From positions 39,126,026-39,190,025 of the forward strand of contig CM064523.1 in assembly GCA_032716605.1 (NCBI GenBank): a DNA stretch of 64,000 nucleotides, given 5' to 3'. The position numbers and the translations under genes are program-made. Below, in pieces: positions 30,608 through 40,390 of this stretch. This DNA is from Paralithodes platypus. Lineage: Eukaryota; Arthropoda; Malacostraca; Decapoda; Lithodidae. Within the stretch, counting starts at the first letter, position 1, and every line of letters starts with the position of its first letter. Under the pieces are notes generated by a model. That model searched no databases. It saw only the letters and a list, made by a program, of their open reading frames with translations, and had not been told where the DNA came from.

Positions 30608-31222
30608 TTATTGTGCGCTAGCTGCACGCTGGTTGGCTAACCTAAGACTAGCTCTGGTAGGCTGGCCGGACGCGTCGTTCGTCTGCGTGTGTGGAAGGGG
30701 CATTCCTGGGGGCATCATGGGGGGCCTCGCTGTGGAAGGGCGTGCCGAGGGTAGGATCTGGCTGTATTCCGCTTGTGTGTTTAAAGTAGGTTGGTATGTT
30801 TGTATATATATAGCTTCAAGAATGAATAGGCGGCGTGAGTCTATTTCTTTTTCAAGAATAGAGGTGTGTTTATCTAAGTCGGGTCTGGTGAGTTCCTGAT
30901 GGTGTGAGGATGTGTGGTAGTGGTCCTTGATAGCTCCGGCTTGAAGGTGGAAGGTAAGGCGACGTGACAGACGAGTCCTTGTCAAATCGACATAAGTGTG
31001 AGGTCCACAGTCCTCACTGTTACAGGTGTGTCGGTATATGACATGGTCCTCTTCTGACGGTTTCTTAGCGGTAGCCGAGCTGTTGCGAATGACTAGTTGT
31101 GATGTTTTCCTCGATTTGTGGTATATGGTGAGTTTAAGGTGTTGGTCAGGGTTCGTAGTTTTAACATTGTTGCTGATAATGTCTCTCATTATGTTTTCGT
31201 CTGTCTTGTGATCTGAGGACAT
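30608..31222 (-). pseudogene. Penelope copy 1: GIY-YIG-type endonuclease domain
   Basis: The 204-codon frame begins in the RT C-terminal extension (MSSDHKTDENIMRDIISNN). It then holds VIYRHTCNSEDCGPHTYVDL, TRTRLSRRLTFHLQAGAIKD and HHQELTRPDLDKHTSILEKE, the Cys-containing linker and endonuclease core of Penelope-like elements. Where most families have YIG, this one has YVD. The tail is proline-, threonine- and alanine-rich. A 1-base deletion relative to copy 2, near 31225, separates it from the RT frame. Confidence 0.75.
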
Positions 31223-31743
31223 GCGTTTTTATAGTAAATTTTTATGTATTCAGTGTTTGTATTAGTAGGCATGTCGTATTTGTACCATGTTTCAAGGTGT
31301 TTGTTGATGGTGTGGGCGATATCCGAGTGACTGTACCCATTGTTTACAAGCACCTGGGTGAGCCTCTCGAGTTCCTTGTGTGTGTCTCGCCAGGAGGTGC
31401 AGTGTGATAGGGCTCTCCTGACGTAGGCGGCGATGGTGGACCGTAAATATCGCTGGGGGCATTCACTTTCGCCGTTGAGACATAATCCGTTGTTGGTGGT
31501 TTTGGTGTAGACAGTGGTGGTAAAGCCTGAGGTGTTGTTGTTGTTTATGAGGACATCAAGGAAGGGGAGATGACCGTTAGAGGACTCCTCGAAGGTGAAG
31601 TTTAGACTGGAAGAGGCGATGAATCGTTGTTGAAGGTCACGTAGCTCCTGTGGGTCCTTCACACGCACAAAGATGTCGTCCACATATCTGCAGTAGACGG
31701 AGGGGCGGTTGGTAGTCAGGAGCTCTTCTTCGATGGTGCCCAT
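31189..31743 (-). pseudogene. Penelope copy 1: reverse transcriptase, C-terminal half
   Basis: The 184-codon frame has the catalytic box YCRYVDDIFVRV near residues 18-29, then SLNFTFEESSNGHLPFLDVL (a Penelope-typical motif) and the thumb. It is out of frame with 31716-32948 because of a 5-base duplication (ATTGG twice near 31753) that copy 2 lacks. Confidence 0.85.
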
Positions 31744-32948
31744 GTAAAAATTGGATTGGCAAAGAGGACTCCTAGGGGACAGCCCATTGCCACACCATCA
31801 ATCTGCTGATACATGTCACCTCGCGGGCAGGTGAAGGGCGTCTCTTTGGTGCATATTTCCAGCAACGTCTTCAGGGCTGTTTCTGGGAGGTCTAAGGGCG
31901 TGTTGTCTGGGCAGCGGTAGACTCGATGTAGGATGAGCTCAATGGTGCGGTCCACAGGCACGTTGGTAAAGAGACTCTCTACATCTAGGGAGGCGATGAT
32001 ATGGTCGTCAGTAGAGGGGGCATCTCTTAAAATCTCCAGGAAGTCAGCTGACGAGGAAAGACTGTACTGGCTGGGGGTGTAGGGGGTCAGAAGTTTGTTC
32101 AAAGTCTTGGCAATTTGGTAGGTAGCGGTAGGGATCTGGGAGATGATGGGGCGAAGGGGGTTACCTGGTTTGTGGGTTTTGACTGTGCCGTAAGCGTACC
32201 CAGGGGAGAAGTCACCGATGAGTTTTTTAAGGTGGATCCCTCCTGTCTTTGCGTTAATGGCGGTGATGGTGATGTTGGTTTTCCGCTTTATTTCCTCGGT
32301 GGGGTTACGGGTGATTTTCCGGAATTTTGTAGAGTCGCTTAGGATGTGGTCCATCTTCTGCAGGTATTCATCTTTGTCATGGATGACCAGGCTGGCAGCT
32401 TTATCGGCTCGTCTGATTATGATATTATTATTTTCACGATGTTGTTTAGCTGCTAAGATGTGGTTTTTGTTGATTAATCCGCTGTTGTGGGAACCACGTG
32501 TTTTAGCGGCTTCGGCTAGTAAGGTCGGTTGTAGGTTGGGTGAGGTTGTGAGTTTCCCATCCTTCTCCAGTTTTTGGATGTCGTCCAGGAGAATCTCGAT
32601 CTCTAGTCGTTTTCGGTGTGGTCGGGGTTTAGAGGTGTAGTGGCAATTGAGTCCTTTGTTGAGGAGTTCTTCTTGGTCGGGGGTCAGGTCTGTGTTGGTG
32701 AGGTTGATGTACCCGTTGAGGGGTCTGGGGAGTTTGATGTTGCCGCCATATAGTTTGGACAATTTCTTGATGGCGGTGCTCTCCACTTTGCGTAGGTGCT
32801 GTGTATTCAGTTGTTCGAGTTTGGTGTTGATACGTTGTTTAACTGGTGCGTGGGCGGCTTCTTCATTCCATTGTTGTACAAGGGCGTATCGCTCTTGTTG
32901 GAGGTAAAGTGCCGTCTCTCGTTTTTCCAAAGCTTCTTGCTGGACCAA
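31716..32948 (-). pseudogene. Penelope copy 1: reverse transcriptase, N-terminal half
   Basis: The 410-codon frame starts with a charged helical region, then IIIRRADKAASLVIHDKDEY, YGTVKTHKPGNPLRPIIS, IIASLDVESLFTNVPVD (first catalytic Asp) and QQIDGVAMGCPLGVLFAN. After that the 5-base duplication shifts the frame. Copy 2 shows the undamaged order (GVAMGSPLGVIFANFYMG). The start is uncertain because upstream coding sequence (32976-33197) lies in another frame inside the terminal repeat. Confidence 0.85.
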
Positions 32949-33042
32949 TTCTCTCCGGAACTGGAGTGTGCAGTCTCAGTTTCTGGCATTCTCATTAAAT
33001 AGTTTGATATTAGTGTAGCCAGGGAGGATATTTTCTTTCAGG

Positions 33043-33255
33043 CAGGTGAGATTAAAATAATAGGCACAGTTTGCATTATTGAGTTTTTTATTGATACTCT
33101 CAATTTTTCGTATAGTTTTTCTGGTATTTTCAGGAAGTTGGTAAAGGAGGTATGCAAAGGGTTCCGACGTTTCAAAGGGCGCAGCCATCATTATCAAGGA
33201 GAAGTGAAGCTAGAAGGTGATAAGTCGAGTTTATATAGGCGATACAAGATCAAGA
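33043..33255 (-). repeat. Penelope terminal repeat shared by copies 1 and 2
   Basis: This is the junction of the tandem pair: it is upstream of the copy-1 ORF and downstream of the copy-2 ORF. It encodes PENTRKTIRKIESINKKL then NNANCAYYFNLTC, the N-terminal part of the Penelope protein. It is also the empty site for the SINE-like insertion of 30244-30477. Confidence 0.8.
33165..33205 (-). ncRNA. Hammerhead-like terminal motif, junction copy
   Basis: The minus strand reads TCC, TTGATAATGAT, GGC-TGC-GCC, CTTT, GAAAC, GTC, GGAA. TCC/GGA could be stem I and GGC/GCC stem II. The first core box is not canonical, so folding and activity are doubtful. Confidence 0.3.
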
Positions 33256-33261
33256 GAGGGT

Positions 33262-33676
33262 TTATTGTGCGCTAGCTGCACGCTGGTTGGCTAACCTAAG
33301 ACTAGCTCTGGTAGGCTGGCCGGACGCAGGAGTGGGCTGGGCCTCTGCGTCGTTCGTCTGCGTGTGTGGAGGGGGCATTCCTGGGGGCATCATGGGGGGC
33401 CTTGCTGTGGAAGGGTGTGCCGAGGGTAGGATCTGGCTGTATTCCGCTTGTGTGTTTAAAGTAGGTTGGTATGTTTGTATATAATTATATAGCTTCAAGA
33501 ATGAATAGGCGGCGTGAGTCTATTTCTTTATCAACAATAGAGGTGTGTTTATCTAAGTCGGGTCTGGTGAGTTCCTGATGGTGTGAAGATGTGTGGTAGT
33601 GGTCCTTGATAGCTCCGGCTTGAAGGTGGAAGGTAAGGCGACGTGACAGACGAGTCCTTGTCAAATCGACATAAGT
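33262..33676 (-). pseudogene. Penelope copy 2: endonuclease part, split by CR1
   Basis: The frame 33485-33676 encodes YVDLTRTRLSRRLTFHLQAG and onward. The frame 33262-33498 encodes the Pro/Thr/Ala-rich tail, with ten extra codons relative to copy 1 (AEAQPTPASG). A 4-base insertion, AATT, near 33483 shifts between them. The upstream part of the domain lies beyond the CR1 insert. Confidence 0.7.
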
Positions 33677-35051
33677 ACAAAGTACAAAGGAGTACAAAGG
33701 AAATCAAGCAACAACATATCTAGTGACCCTTCTAGGTTGCTTGTCCTCCAAAACACTGAGGATCAAGTGTCCAAACAGTGGTTTAGAGTGGATAAGGGAA
33801 CATTGGAAATGGAATTACTGCCCTGGAACTAATGTCTGTGGCAGGATTAGGAAGTTAGTAGAGGACAGATGGGTTAGTAACTGAGGGGGGGATAAAATAA
33901 AGTTATTCATTTACAAACGCAGTCAGTCGCGGGTTTGATGAGAGATATTTGTCTAGGCGGAGTTTAAATGAATCAACGGTGATGCAGTCTATAACATTTC
34001 GGGGAAGCCCATTCCACAAGTTGACAACTCGATTGAAGAAGAATTTCTTAGATTCGTGCGAGGTAAAAGATTTACCAATAATTTTGCAACCGTTTCCCCG
34101 CGTGTAATTAGATTGGTCGATAGTGAAGTACTTACTACAGTTCATATTGTCGATGCCTTTGATGATTTTGAACACTTGAATTAAGTCACCTCTTAATCTG
34201 CGCTGGGTTAAAGGAAATAGATTTAATTCTCTAAGACGCTCTTCGTATGGTTTGTTCTTTAGGCTAGGTATCATTTTGGTAACTCTACGTTGAACTCGTT
34301 CTAGCTTGTTTATATCTTTTTGGTAATAAGGGCACCAGGATTGAACGCAGTATTCCAGAAGAGGGCGGACTAAGGAATTGTAAAGGGTTATGATAACTTC
34401 TTTGGATTTATGCTCAAATGACCTGCCTATAAAGCCAATTATTTTGTTTGCCTTCTTAACAACTTCTGAACATTGTTGACTCGGTTTTATGTTACTCGAT
34501 ATTGTTACTCCCAGATCGGTTTCTCTGTTTACATTCTTAAGCTGAGTGCCATTCATCGAATAGTTTGCTTTCTCATTTAGGTATCCGACATGTAGTACTT
34601 TACATTTATCCGCATTGAAACTCATTTGCCAAATTTGGGCCCAACATGACAATTTATCTAGATTGTGTTGCATATCGTCAACTTGTTCTTTTGAGAGTAC
34701 GCTATTTGCAATTTTTGTATCGTCAGCAAATTTTGAGATTGTACAGGTGAGACCCTCATCTATGTCGTTGATGTAAATTAGAAAGAGAATTGGTCCTAGT
34801 ACCGATCCCTGGGGTACCCCGCTACTTACATTGGTCCATTTAGATGCCTTACCGTTTATGACTACCCTTTGCTTTCTGTTGCTGAGCCAATTTTCTATCC
34901 ATTTCAACACACCGTCTTGTATTCCATGCGCTTTTAGTTTTAGCAGTAAACGTTTGTGGGGAACTTTGTCAAAGGCCTTTTGAAAATCAAGGTATATAAT
35001 ATCTACAGCTTTACTCTCATCGTAGAGGTTGAGGATATCGTGGAAGAAGTC
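33677..35051 (-). mobile_element. CR1/L2-type LINE fragment inserted in Penelope copy 2
   Basis: The 1375-bp 5'-truncated insert is bounded by TAAGT at 33672-33676 and 35052-35056. The uninterrupted sequence (GACATAAGTGTGAGG) is present in copy 1. Its 3' end carries the short tandem repeat ACAAAGTACAAAGG (plus strand), shared with the large CR1 element at 45.9 kb. Confidence 0.9.
33903..35051 (-). CDS. CR1-type reverse transcriptase, C-terminal part, open frame
   Basis: The frame is open from the 5' junction at 35051 to the stop at 33903, about 382 codons, so this insertion is young compared with most others here. Motifs: IIYLDFQKAFDKVPHKRLL (first catalytic Asp), [31 protein letters not shown] (catalytic FADD), LGVTISSNIKP, and VRPLLEYCVQSWCPY. 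The C terminus has VVNLWNGLPRNVIDC. Endonuclease and RT N-terminal parts are absent because of truncation, so it cannot act alone. Confidence 0.85.
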   Translation of the reverse strand, partial: DFFHDILNLYDESKAVDIIYLDFQKAFDKVPHKRLLLKLKAHGIQDGVLKWIENWLSNRKQRVVINGKASKWTNVSSGVPQGSVLGPILFLIYINDIDEGLTCTISKFADDTKIANSVLSKEQVDDMQHNLDKLSCWAQIWQMSFNADKCKVLHVGYLNEKANYSMNGTQLKNVNRETDLGVTISSNIKPSQQCSEVVKKANKIIGFIGRSFEHKSKEVIITLYNSLVRPLLEYCVQSWCPYYQKDINKLERVQRRVTKMIPSLKNKPYEERLRELNLFPLTQRRLRGDLIQVFKIIKGIDNMNCSKYFTIDQSNYTRGNGCKIIGKSFTSHESKKFFFNRVVNLWNGLPRNVIDCITVDSFKLRLDKYLSSNPRLTAFVNE

Positions 35052-35054
35052 TAA

Positions 35055-35920
35055 GTGTGAGGTCCACAGTCCTCACTGTTACAGGTGTGTCGGTATATGA
35101 CATGGTCCTCTTCTGACGGTTTCTTAGCGGTAGCCGGGCTGTTGCAAATGACTAGTTGTGATGTTTTCCTCGATTTGTGGTATATGGTGAGTTTAAGGTG
35201 TTGGTCAGGGTTCGTAGTTTTAACGTTGTTGCTGATAATGTCTCTCATTATGTTTTCGTCTGTCTTGTGATCTGAGGACATGTGGTTTTTATAGTAAATT
35301 TTTATGTATTCAGTTTTTGTATTAGTAGGCATGTCGTTTTTGTACCATGTTTCAAGGTGTTTGTTGATGGTGTGGGCGATATCCGAGTTACTGTACCCAT
35401 TGTTTACAAGCACCTGGGTGAGCCTCTCGAGTTCCTTGTGTGTGTCTCGCCAGGAGGTGCAGTGTGATAGGGCTCTCCTGACGTAGGCGGCGATGGTAGA
35501 CCGTAAATATCGCTGGGGGCATTCACTTTCGCCGTTGAGACATAATCCGTTGTTGGTGGGTTTGGTGTAGACAGTGGTGGTAAAGCCTGAGGTGTTGTTG
35601 TTGTTTACGAGGACATCAAGGAAGGGGAGATGACCGTTAGAGGACTCCTCGAAGGTGAAGTTTAGACTGGAAGAGGCGATGAATCGTTGTTGAAGGTCAC
35701 GTAGTTCCTGTGGGTCCTTCACACGCACAAAGATGTCGTCCACATATCTGCAGTAGACGGAGGGGCGGTTGGTAGTCAGGAGCTCTTCTTCGATGGTGCC
35801 CATGTAAAAATTGGCAAAGATGACTCCTAGGGGACTGCCCATTGCCACACCATCAATCTGCTGATACATGTCACCTCGCGGGCAGGTGAAGGGCGCCTCT
35901 TTGGTGCATATTTCCAGCAA
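35055..35920 (-). pseudogene. Penelope copy 2: reverse transcriptase, C-terminal half
   Basis: The 289-codon frame is open across the region broken in copy 1. It has GVAMGSPLGVIFANFYMG, YCRYVDDIFVRV, SNGHLPFLDVL, the RT thumb and HVIYRHTCNSEDCGPHT, ending at the CR1 insertion. Upstream, a 1-base deletion near 35990 relative to copy 1 puts the preceding RT segment in another frame. Confidence 0.85.
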
Positions 35921-36080
35921 CGTCTTCAGGGCTGTTTCTGGGAGGTCTAAGGGCGTGTTGTCTGGGCAGTGGTAGACTCGATGTAGGAGAGCTCAATGGT
36001 GCGGTCCACAGCCACGTTGGTAAAGAGACTCTCTACATCTAGGGAGGCGATGATATGGTCGTCAGTAGAGGGGGCATCTC

Positions 36081-36660
36081 TTAAAATCTCCAGGAAGTCA
36101 GCTGATGAGGAAAGACTGTACTGGCTAGAGGTGTAGGGGTCAGAAGTTTGTTCAAAGTCTTGGCAATTTGGTAGGTGGCGGTAGGGATCTGGGAGATGAT
36201 GGGGCGAAGGGGGTTATCTGGTTTGTGGGTTTTGACTGTGCCGTAAGCGTACCCAGGGGAGAAGTCACCGATGAGTTTTTTAAGGTGGATCCCTCCTGTC
36301 TTTGCATTAATGGCGGTGATGGTGGTGTTGGTTTTCCGCTTTATTTCCTCGGTGGGGTTACGGGTGATTTTCCGGAATTTTGTAGAGTCGCTTAGGATGT
36401 GGTCCATCTTCTGCAGGTATTAATCTTTGTCGTGGATGACCAGTCTGGCAACTTTATGGGCTCATCTGATTATGATATTATTATTTTCACAAAGTTGTTT
36501 AGCCCCTAAGATGTGGTTTTTGTTGATTAATCCGCTGTTGTGGGAACCACGTGTTTTAGCGGCTTCGGCTAGTAAGGTCGGTTGTAGGTTGGGTGAGGTT
36601 GTGAGTTTCCCATCCTTCTCCAGTTTTTGGATGTCGTCCAGGAGAATCTCGATCTCTAGT
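36081..36660 (-). pseudogene. Penelope copy 2: reverse transcriptase, N-terminal remnant
   Basis: The frame 36081-36407 reads LSDSTKFRKITRNPTEEIKR, GYAYGTVKTHKPDNPLRPII and onward. A stop (TAA at about 36421) replaces a Glu codon of copy 1, and a 1-base loss occurs near 36140. The remainder to 36660 matches copy 1 at 32360-32610 with several changes, before the RTE tail. Confidence 0.75.
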
Positions 36661-36663
36661 CGT

Positions 36664-36800
36664 CTCTATCTATCTATCTATCTATTGCCTGACGCCGTGA
36701 TCCCCGAAGGGGTGGCCACGAACGAACCGCCCCCATGCACCTCTGTCCCCAGTCAGTCGACGCCCCTCCCCCCAACCAGCACCGCCTTCGTTCATGTAGT
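36664..36800 (-). mobile_element. RTE-type LINE 3' tail, 137 bp, with 11-bp target duplication
   Basis: The fragment holds only the last coding bases and 3' end (CTATCTATC tail and CCCCGAAGGGG hairpin on the plus strand). It is flanked by TCTCTAGTCGT at 36653-36663 and 36801-36811. It is an extreme 5' truncation of the family at 46331-48254. Confidence 0.9.
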
Positions 36801-36809
36801 TCTCTAGTC

Positions 36810-36810
<1 letters not shown>

Positions 36811-36892
<82 letters not shown>

Positions 36893-36913
36893 TGTATATA
36901 CAGTATATATATA

Positions 36914-36967
<54 letters not shown>

Positions 36968-36992
36968 TATATATATATATATTACAGTACTT
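36811..36992. repeat. Long AT dinucleotide tract
   Basis: About 180 bases of (AT)n with a few interruptions, including ATACACATATATGTATATACAG. It replaces the expected 5' continuation of Penelope copy 2. Confidence 0.9.
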
Positions 36993-37050
36993 GAAATAGA
37001 ATGTTGAAAGTAGTTTCTTGATACACGAATTACTAAGATACTGTCATACA

Positions 37051-37285
37051 TTAACCCTCTCCGACATATGACGCGATTATGACCCTATTGGGGATACTTT
37101 AAATCCTTTGTTACCATCAGGGGTATTTAGAAACCTTTAGTTTAGTTACTTCAACCTCTGCAGTTGTCTTTGAGTTAGCTGTGGGCTGAAAACTAATTTT
37201 GGAGAGGTAATTATAAGAGTGAGAGAAGTCTATTTCTTATTGCTAATCTGGCAACCTCTACATCATAAATGCGTGAAAGGGTTAA
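37051..37285. mobile_element. Short TTAA-flanked MITE
   Basis: TTAA at 37051-37054 and 37282-37285 frame ends CCCTCTCCGACATATG and, on the other strand, CCCTTTCACGCATTTATG, which match imperfectly as terminal inverted repeats. The 227-bp interior is non-coding. It is probably a piggyBac-type MITE, less sure than the one at 26712. Confidence 0.6.
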
Positions 37286-37355
37286 GGCAAATACATATTA
37301 TTTGCCAATTACTTTTAAAGGGAAAGGGTAGATTTATTGGCCTATTTATTTATTG

Positions 37356-37390
37356 ATATATATATATATTTATATATATATATATATAAA

Positions 37391-37439
<49 letters not shown>
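37356..37439. repeat. AT dinucleotide tract
   Basis: Directly left of the P-like element. An AT run also lies directly to its right (39824-39843), so the element seems to sit inside an AT microsatellite. Confidence 0.9.
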
Positions 37440-37441
<2 letters not shown>

Positions 37442-37461
37442 GATATCATAGACTCCTTTAA

Positions 37462-37944
37462 CACCTTACGAGCGGCCTAGGCGGTAATTTATATGTACCG
37501 CCCAGCGGGGTGTTTTTACCCTAAATAGGGTTGTTTACGTGATCATGTTCATGCCTAAATAAGACCCAGAGCGTAAAACAAGTATCTATCCCTGAAAGGG
37601 CATTAACAGAGCTTTCCAATGACACCCCAACCATCCTTGTACGACCATTGGTTTTCTTGCAACGATCGATCGCGCAACACGAGTGCAAAAACCATGTAAT
37701 TAGGTACTTTCCCTACATAATTCCCTGTGTAGCGAGTGTGAGGGGGGATGGAAGGGTGGTTTTCACTTCAGTTGGCCCACCGCGGTGGTGGGCGGCGGTC
37801 AAAGCCTTACTACGCTCCTCACACCGCTCAGCTCTCTCTCTCTGCAACATTACGTGCTGAAAATGTCACACGACATAAGTTGTGAACCGCCACTTAGTCC
37901 AAATTTATTTCACACGACATAAGTTGCGCGCCGCCAAAGAAGGG
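37462..37944 (-). mobile_element. TTAA MITE nested in the P-like left inverted repeat
   Basis: The 483-bp insert starts CACCTTACGAGCGG and ends CGCGCCGCCAAAGAAGGG, with TTAA at 37458-37461 and 37945-37948. Joining the two flanks restores a match to the element's right end. An inverted copy of the same MITE lies at 50568-51046. No transposase is encoded; it was probably moved by a piggyBac-type enzyme. Confidence 0.85.
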
Positions 37945-38189
37945 TTAAAGAAGGACTGAAAAGTCCCATGCTCGGGGTTTGTAACTTGAGTCTGAAGGAT
38001 TAACTTGAGTCCTGGGCTAAAATGACTTCTAGAAGGGCTAGCAACACAATCTCGGGGTCCAAATAGGGGTTTTTGAGGATGGCGAGTTCACTAGCGACAT
38101 TTTCACCACCACCTGGGGTCATCTTCAAGGTCAAAAGGTCATATTTCAAGGTCATATTAGTGAATTTTGGTATCCATCTGCGCGACGAA

Positions 38190-39053
38190 TCCAGACAGCC
38201 TTGGACAGCAGACTGTACAAGTTTCACTAGGCTGGAGGAGGCCTGCCAAATTATATCTACCTGCGCATGGCAAGGAGGTGGTGGTCGTAAGCTGAAGCTA
38301 ACTCAGCAAACTGCTGAAGCCTTCACTGTGTCTACACGTAATAATGTGGATGCTGCCAAATTGCTTCTGGCAGAGAAAGACTTTGACGTTCTTCCTGCTA
38401 TATTCGCGGATGAAGCCTTGAAAAAGTTTTTCGGCCAAGCCAAGCAAAGAAGCGGTGGAAACTTCTAAATTGACGTAGTTGACATTATGGCTGCAGCTAA
38501 AATTGCAAATTTGCAGACACTCATTAAGCATGACATTATACCAGAATCTAGTTTTCGTGTGCTTGATTGCGACAAGAATTGTACTACTTCCATAAATCCA
38601 GATGAGCGAAGTGAACTCATTGACGAGATCACTCCTCAAGACACTCAGGAACTGTTGAGGTCTGATGATACCCTTAAGCATAAAGTTGTTTATTTGGCCG
38701 GACACCTTCTTCATAAATATGGTGATAGCACTAGTATGGAGGAGATCATTGATGATGATGGTAACGAGGTGTCATCTGAGTTCCTAGATAATTTGAATAG
38801 AGGTGGACTGAGTGTGCCGACTATGTCAACCGTCTTTTTTTTACATAATGCCTATAATTTGCATGACAAGACTAAAATGCATTGCCGCTTTCATTTTGCT
38901 GAGCTGTTATCCTTTGTAGATGCACCTGTATCTAGTAGTAATGCTGCATGTACTACTTTAGCTAACATTCTATTGAAATCTCATGTCCTCAATGTAAGTT
39001 ACAAAGAAAAGGCTGTGGGATGCCTCAGGAGAAAAGAAAAGCTCTCCAACTAG
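38190..39053 (+). pseudogene. P-like transposase, C-terminal fragment with one stop
   Basis: The frame is open to a TAA at 38466, then continues in the same register to 39053. Before the stop it reads LKLTQQTAEAFTVSTRNNVD and ADEALKKFFGQAKQRSGGNF. After it come IDVVDIMAAAKIANLQTLIK, HKVVYLAGHLLHKYGD and LDNLNRGGLSVPTMS. The ALxxFFGQxxxxxGGN box and the later AGHLxxK...NRGGLxxP motif are characteristic of P-element-type (THAP9-like) transposases. The upstream frame extends into the inverted repeat and is not transposase there. Confidence 0.65.
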
Positions 39054-39143
39054 CGATAGCTCTCCAACTAGTGATAGACATAGACATAGTTGTAATAGAC
39101 ATGGTGTTGTGATATGCATATAATGTTTATGTAATGCGATATA

Positions 39144-39823
39144 TGATAATAAATATCAAATTTTGACAGCTCTACAAACTTGCCTCTTATTACAATCAGC
39201 CATCTCTCACCGTTTATGAGTTAGACACAAAAAACGGGCAAAAATTACCAAAATTCACTAATTTGACCTTGAAATATGACCTTTTGACCTTGAAGATGAC
39301 CCCAGGTGGTATTGAAAATGTCGCTAGGGAACTCGCCGTCCTCAAAAATCTCTATTTGGACCCCGAGATCGTGTCTCTAGCCCTTCTAGAAGTCATTTTA
39401 GCCCAGGACTCAAGTTAATCCTTCATACTCAAGTTACAAACCCCGAGCATGGGAGGTTTCAGTCCTTCTTTAAAGGAATCTATGGATAATAAATACCAAA
39501 TTTGGACAGCTCTACAAACTTACCTCTTATTACAATCAGCCATCTCTCACCGTTTATGAGTTAGACACAAAAAACGGGCAAAAATTACCAAAATTCACTA
39601 ATTTGTCTTGAAATATGACCTTTTGTCCTTGAAGATGCCCCCAGGTGGTGTTGAAAATGACACTAGTGAACTCGCCGTCCTCAAAAAACCCTATTTGGAC
39701 CCCGAGATCGTGTCTCTAGCCCTTCTAGAAGTAATTTTATCCCAGGACTCAAGTTAATCCTTCAGACTCAAGTTAAAAACCCTGAGGTCATGACATTCCA
39801 GTCCTTCTTTAAAGGAGTCTATG
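39144..39823 (+). repeat. Tandem duplication of the P-like right terminal region
   Basis: 39144-39484 and 39487-39823 are direct copies of about 340 bases. Each runs from GATAATAAATAYCAAATTT through GCCATCTCTCACCGTTTATG and the inverted repeat to AAAGGARTCTATG. They differ by scattered substitutions and short indels, so the duplication is not very recent. Confidence 0.9.
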
Positions 39824-39843
39824 ATATATATATATATATATAT
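39824..39843. repeat. AT dinucleotide tract
   Basis: A short AT run directly right of the P-like element. Confidence 0.85.
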
Positions 39844-40390
39844 TTTGTTTTTTCGTTTTCTCCCTAGTCTTCAAGCAAGGTTAGAAACACATCCCCAAGA
39901 TCCCCCATCCAGAATTTTTTTTACATTTTTCGGAAGAACAATGTCCCCTCTTAACCTATTTGCTGCAGGAGATGTTCCTGAATGCCATGGCAATTTACAG
40001 CAATTTACAGGATTTTAAAGTCTCTAAAAGTCTGTAAAATCAAGTGCAAGGAAGCAGGACCGTGACAGGTCACACGTCCTTCTCTCAGCCAGGCAGCTGA
40101 GGAACTGAGGGCCAGTGCTGCAATATTTCCGTAGAGGTAATGACGTCACATTTCCGCCGTTCTCTTGACAATTGATTAAAGAAAACGGTGTCATTAATGT
40201 AGGTGACTTTAGAAATATTTATGCCAATTGATTGCCCTCAGATCAGATGAAGTACCAAGGGATAAGCCTTTGCAACGGCATCTCTTATTTACATTCTACG
40301 TTTCCTATTTGTCTGAAGCGTGTAGATAGGGGAGAAGGGGTGTTGGAGAGAGAGGAAGCTGTTGGAGTGGTTTTGTTATGTGTGTTTAGT
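39844..40390. other. No gene recognised
   Basis: Unassigned spacer between the P-like element and a tRNA-like SINE head. Nothing is supported here. Confidence 0.5.

Larger units (their letters stand above)
30138..33042 (-). mobile_element. Penelope-like element, copy 1
   Basis: On the minus strand the element runs from a terminal repeat at 33043-33255 (shared with copy 2) through RT and a GIY-YIG-type endonuclease to its matching terminal repeat at 30138-30600. Both repeats contain the reverse complements of AGATTAAAATAATAGGCACA and GGGCGCAGCCATCATTATCA. This is the pseudo-LTR arrangement known for Penelope-like elements. A SINE-like insert occupies 30244-30477 of the downstream repeat. Two small indels break the coding frame. 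Confidence 0.85.
33256..36663 (-). mobile_element. Penelope-like element, copy 2 (5'-truncated)
   Basis: Copy 2 lies head to tail behind copy 1 and is over 95 percent alike by eye. It carries a CR1 insertion at 33677-35051 and ends at its 5' side at the RTE tail and AT tract (36664-36992). Copy 1 continues at that point with TTTCGGTGTGG, so about 800 bases of 5' coding sequence are missing. Small indels and a stop disable it. Confidence 0.85.
37447..39823 (+). mobile_element. P-like DNA transposon with long inverted repeats, internally deleted
   Basis: The left end is CATAGACTCCTTTAA (37447-37461), continued after a MITE by AGAAGGACTGAAA. The right end is its reverse complement, finishing GGAGTCTATG at 39823. 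The inverted similarity then runs on for about 200 bases (for example CCTTCTAGAAG, CTCGGGGTCCAAATA, AGGTCAAAAGGTCATATTTC). The interior holds a transposase C-terminal fragment. The right terminal region is present twice in tandem. The N-terminal THAP and most of the catalytic region are absent. Confidence 0.75.

Noticed and set aside
32115..33002. Plus-strand ORFs over the Penelope elements (for example 32218-32640)
   Set aside because: They are shadows of the RT frame on the minus strand. The same shadows appear at equivalent places in copy 2.
36735..37007. ORF made of Tyr-Ile repeats
   Set aside because: It is only translation of an AT dinucleotide tract.
37648..37860. 70-codon plus-strand ORF as a small gene
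   Set aside because: It lies wholly inside the non-coding TTAA MITE (37462-37944) and is not kept in the sister copy at 50568-51046.
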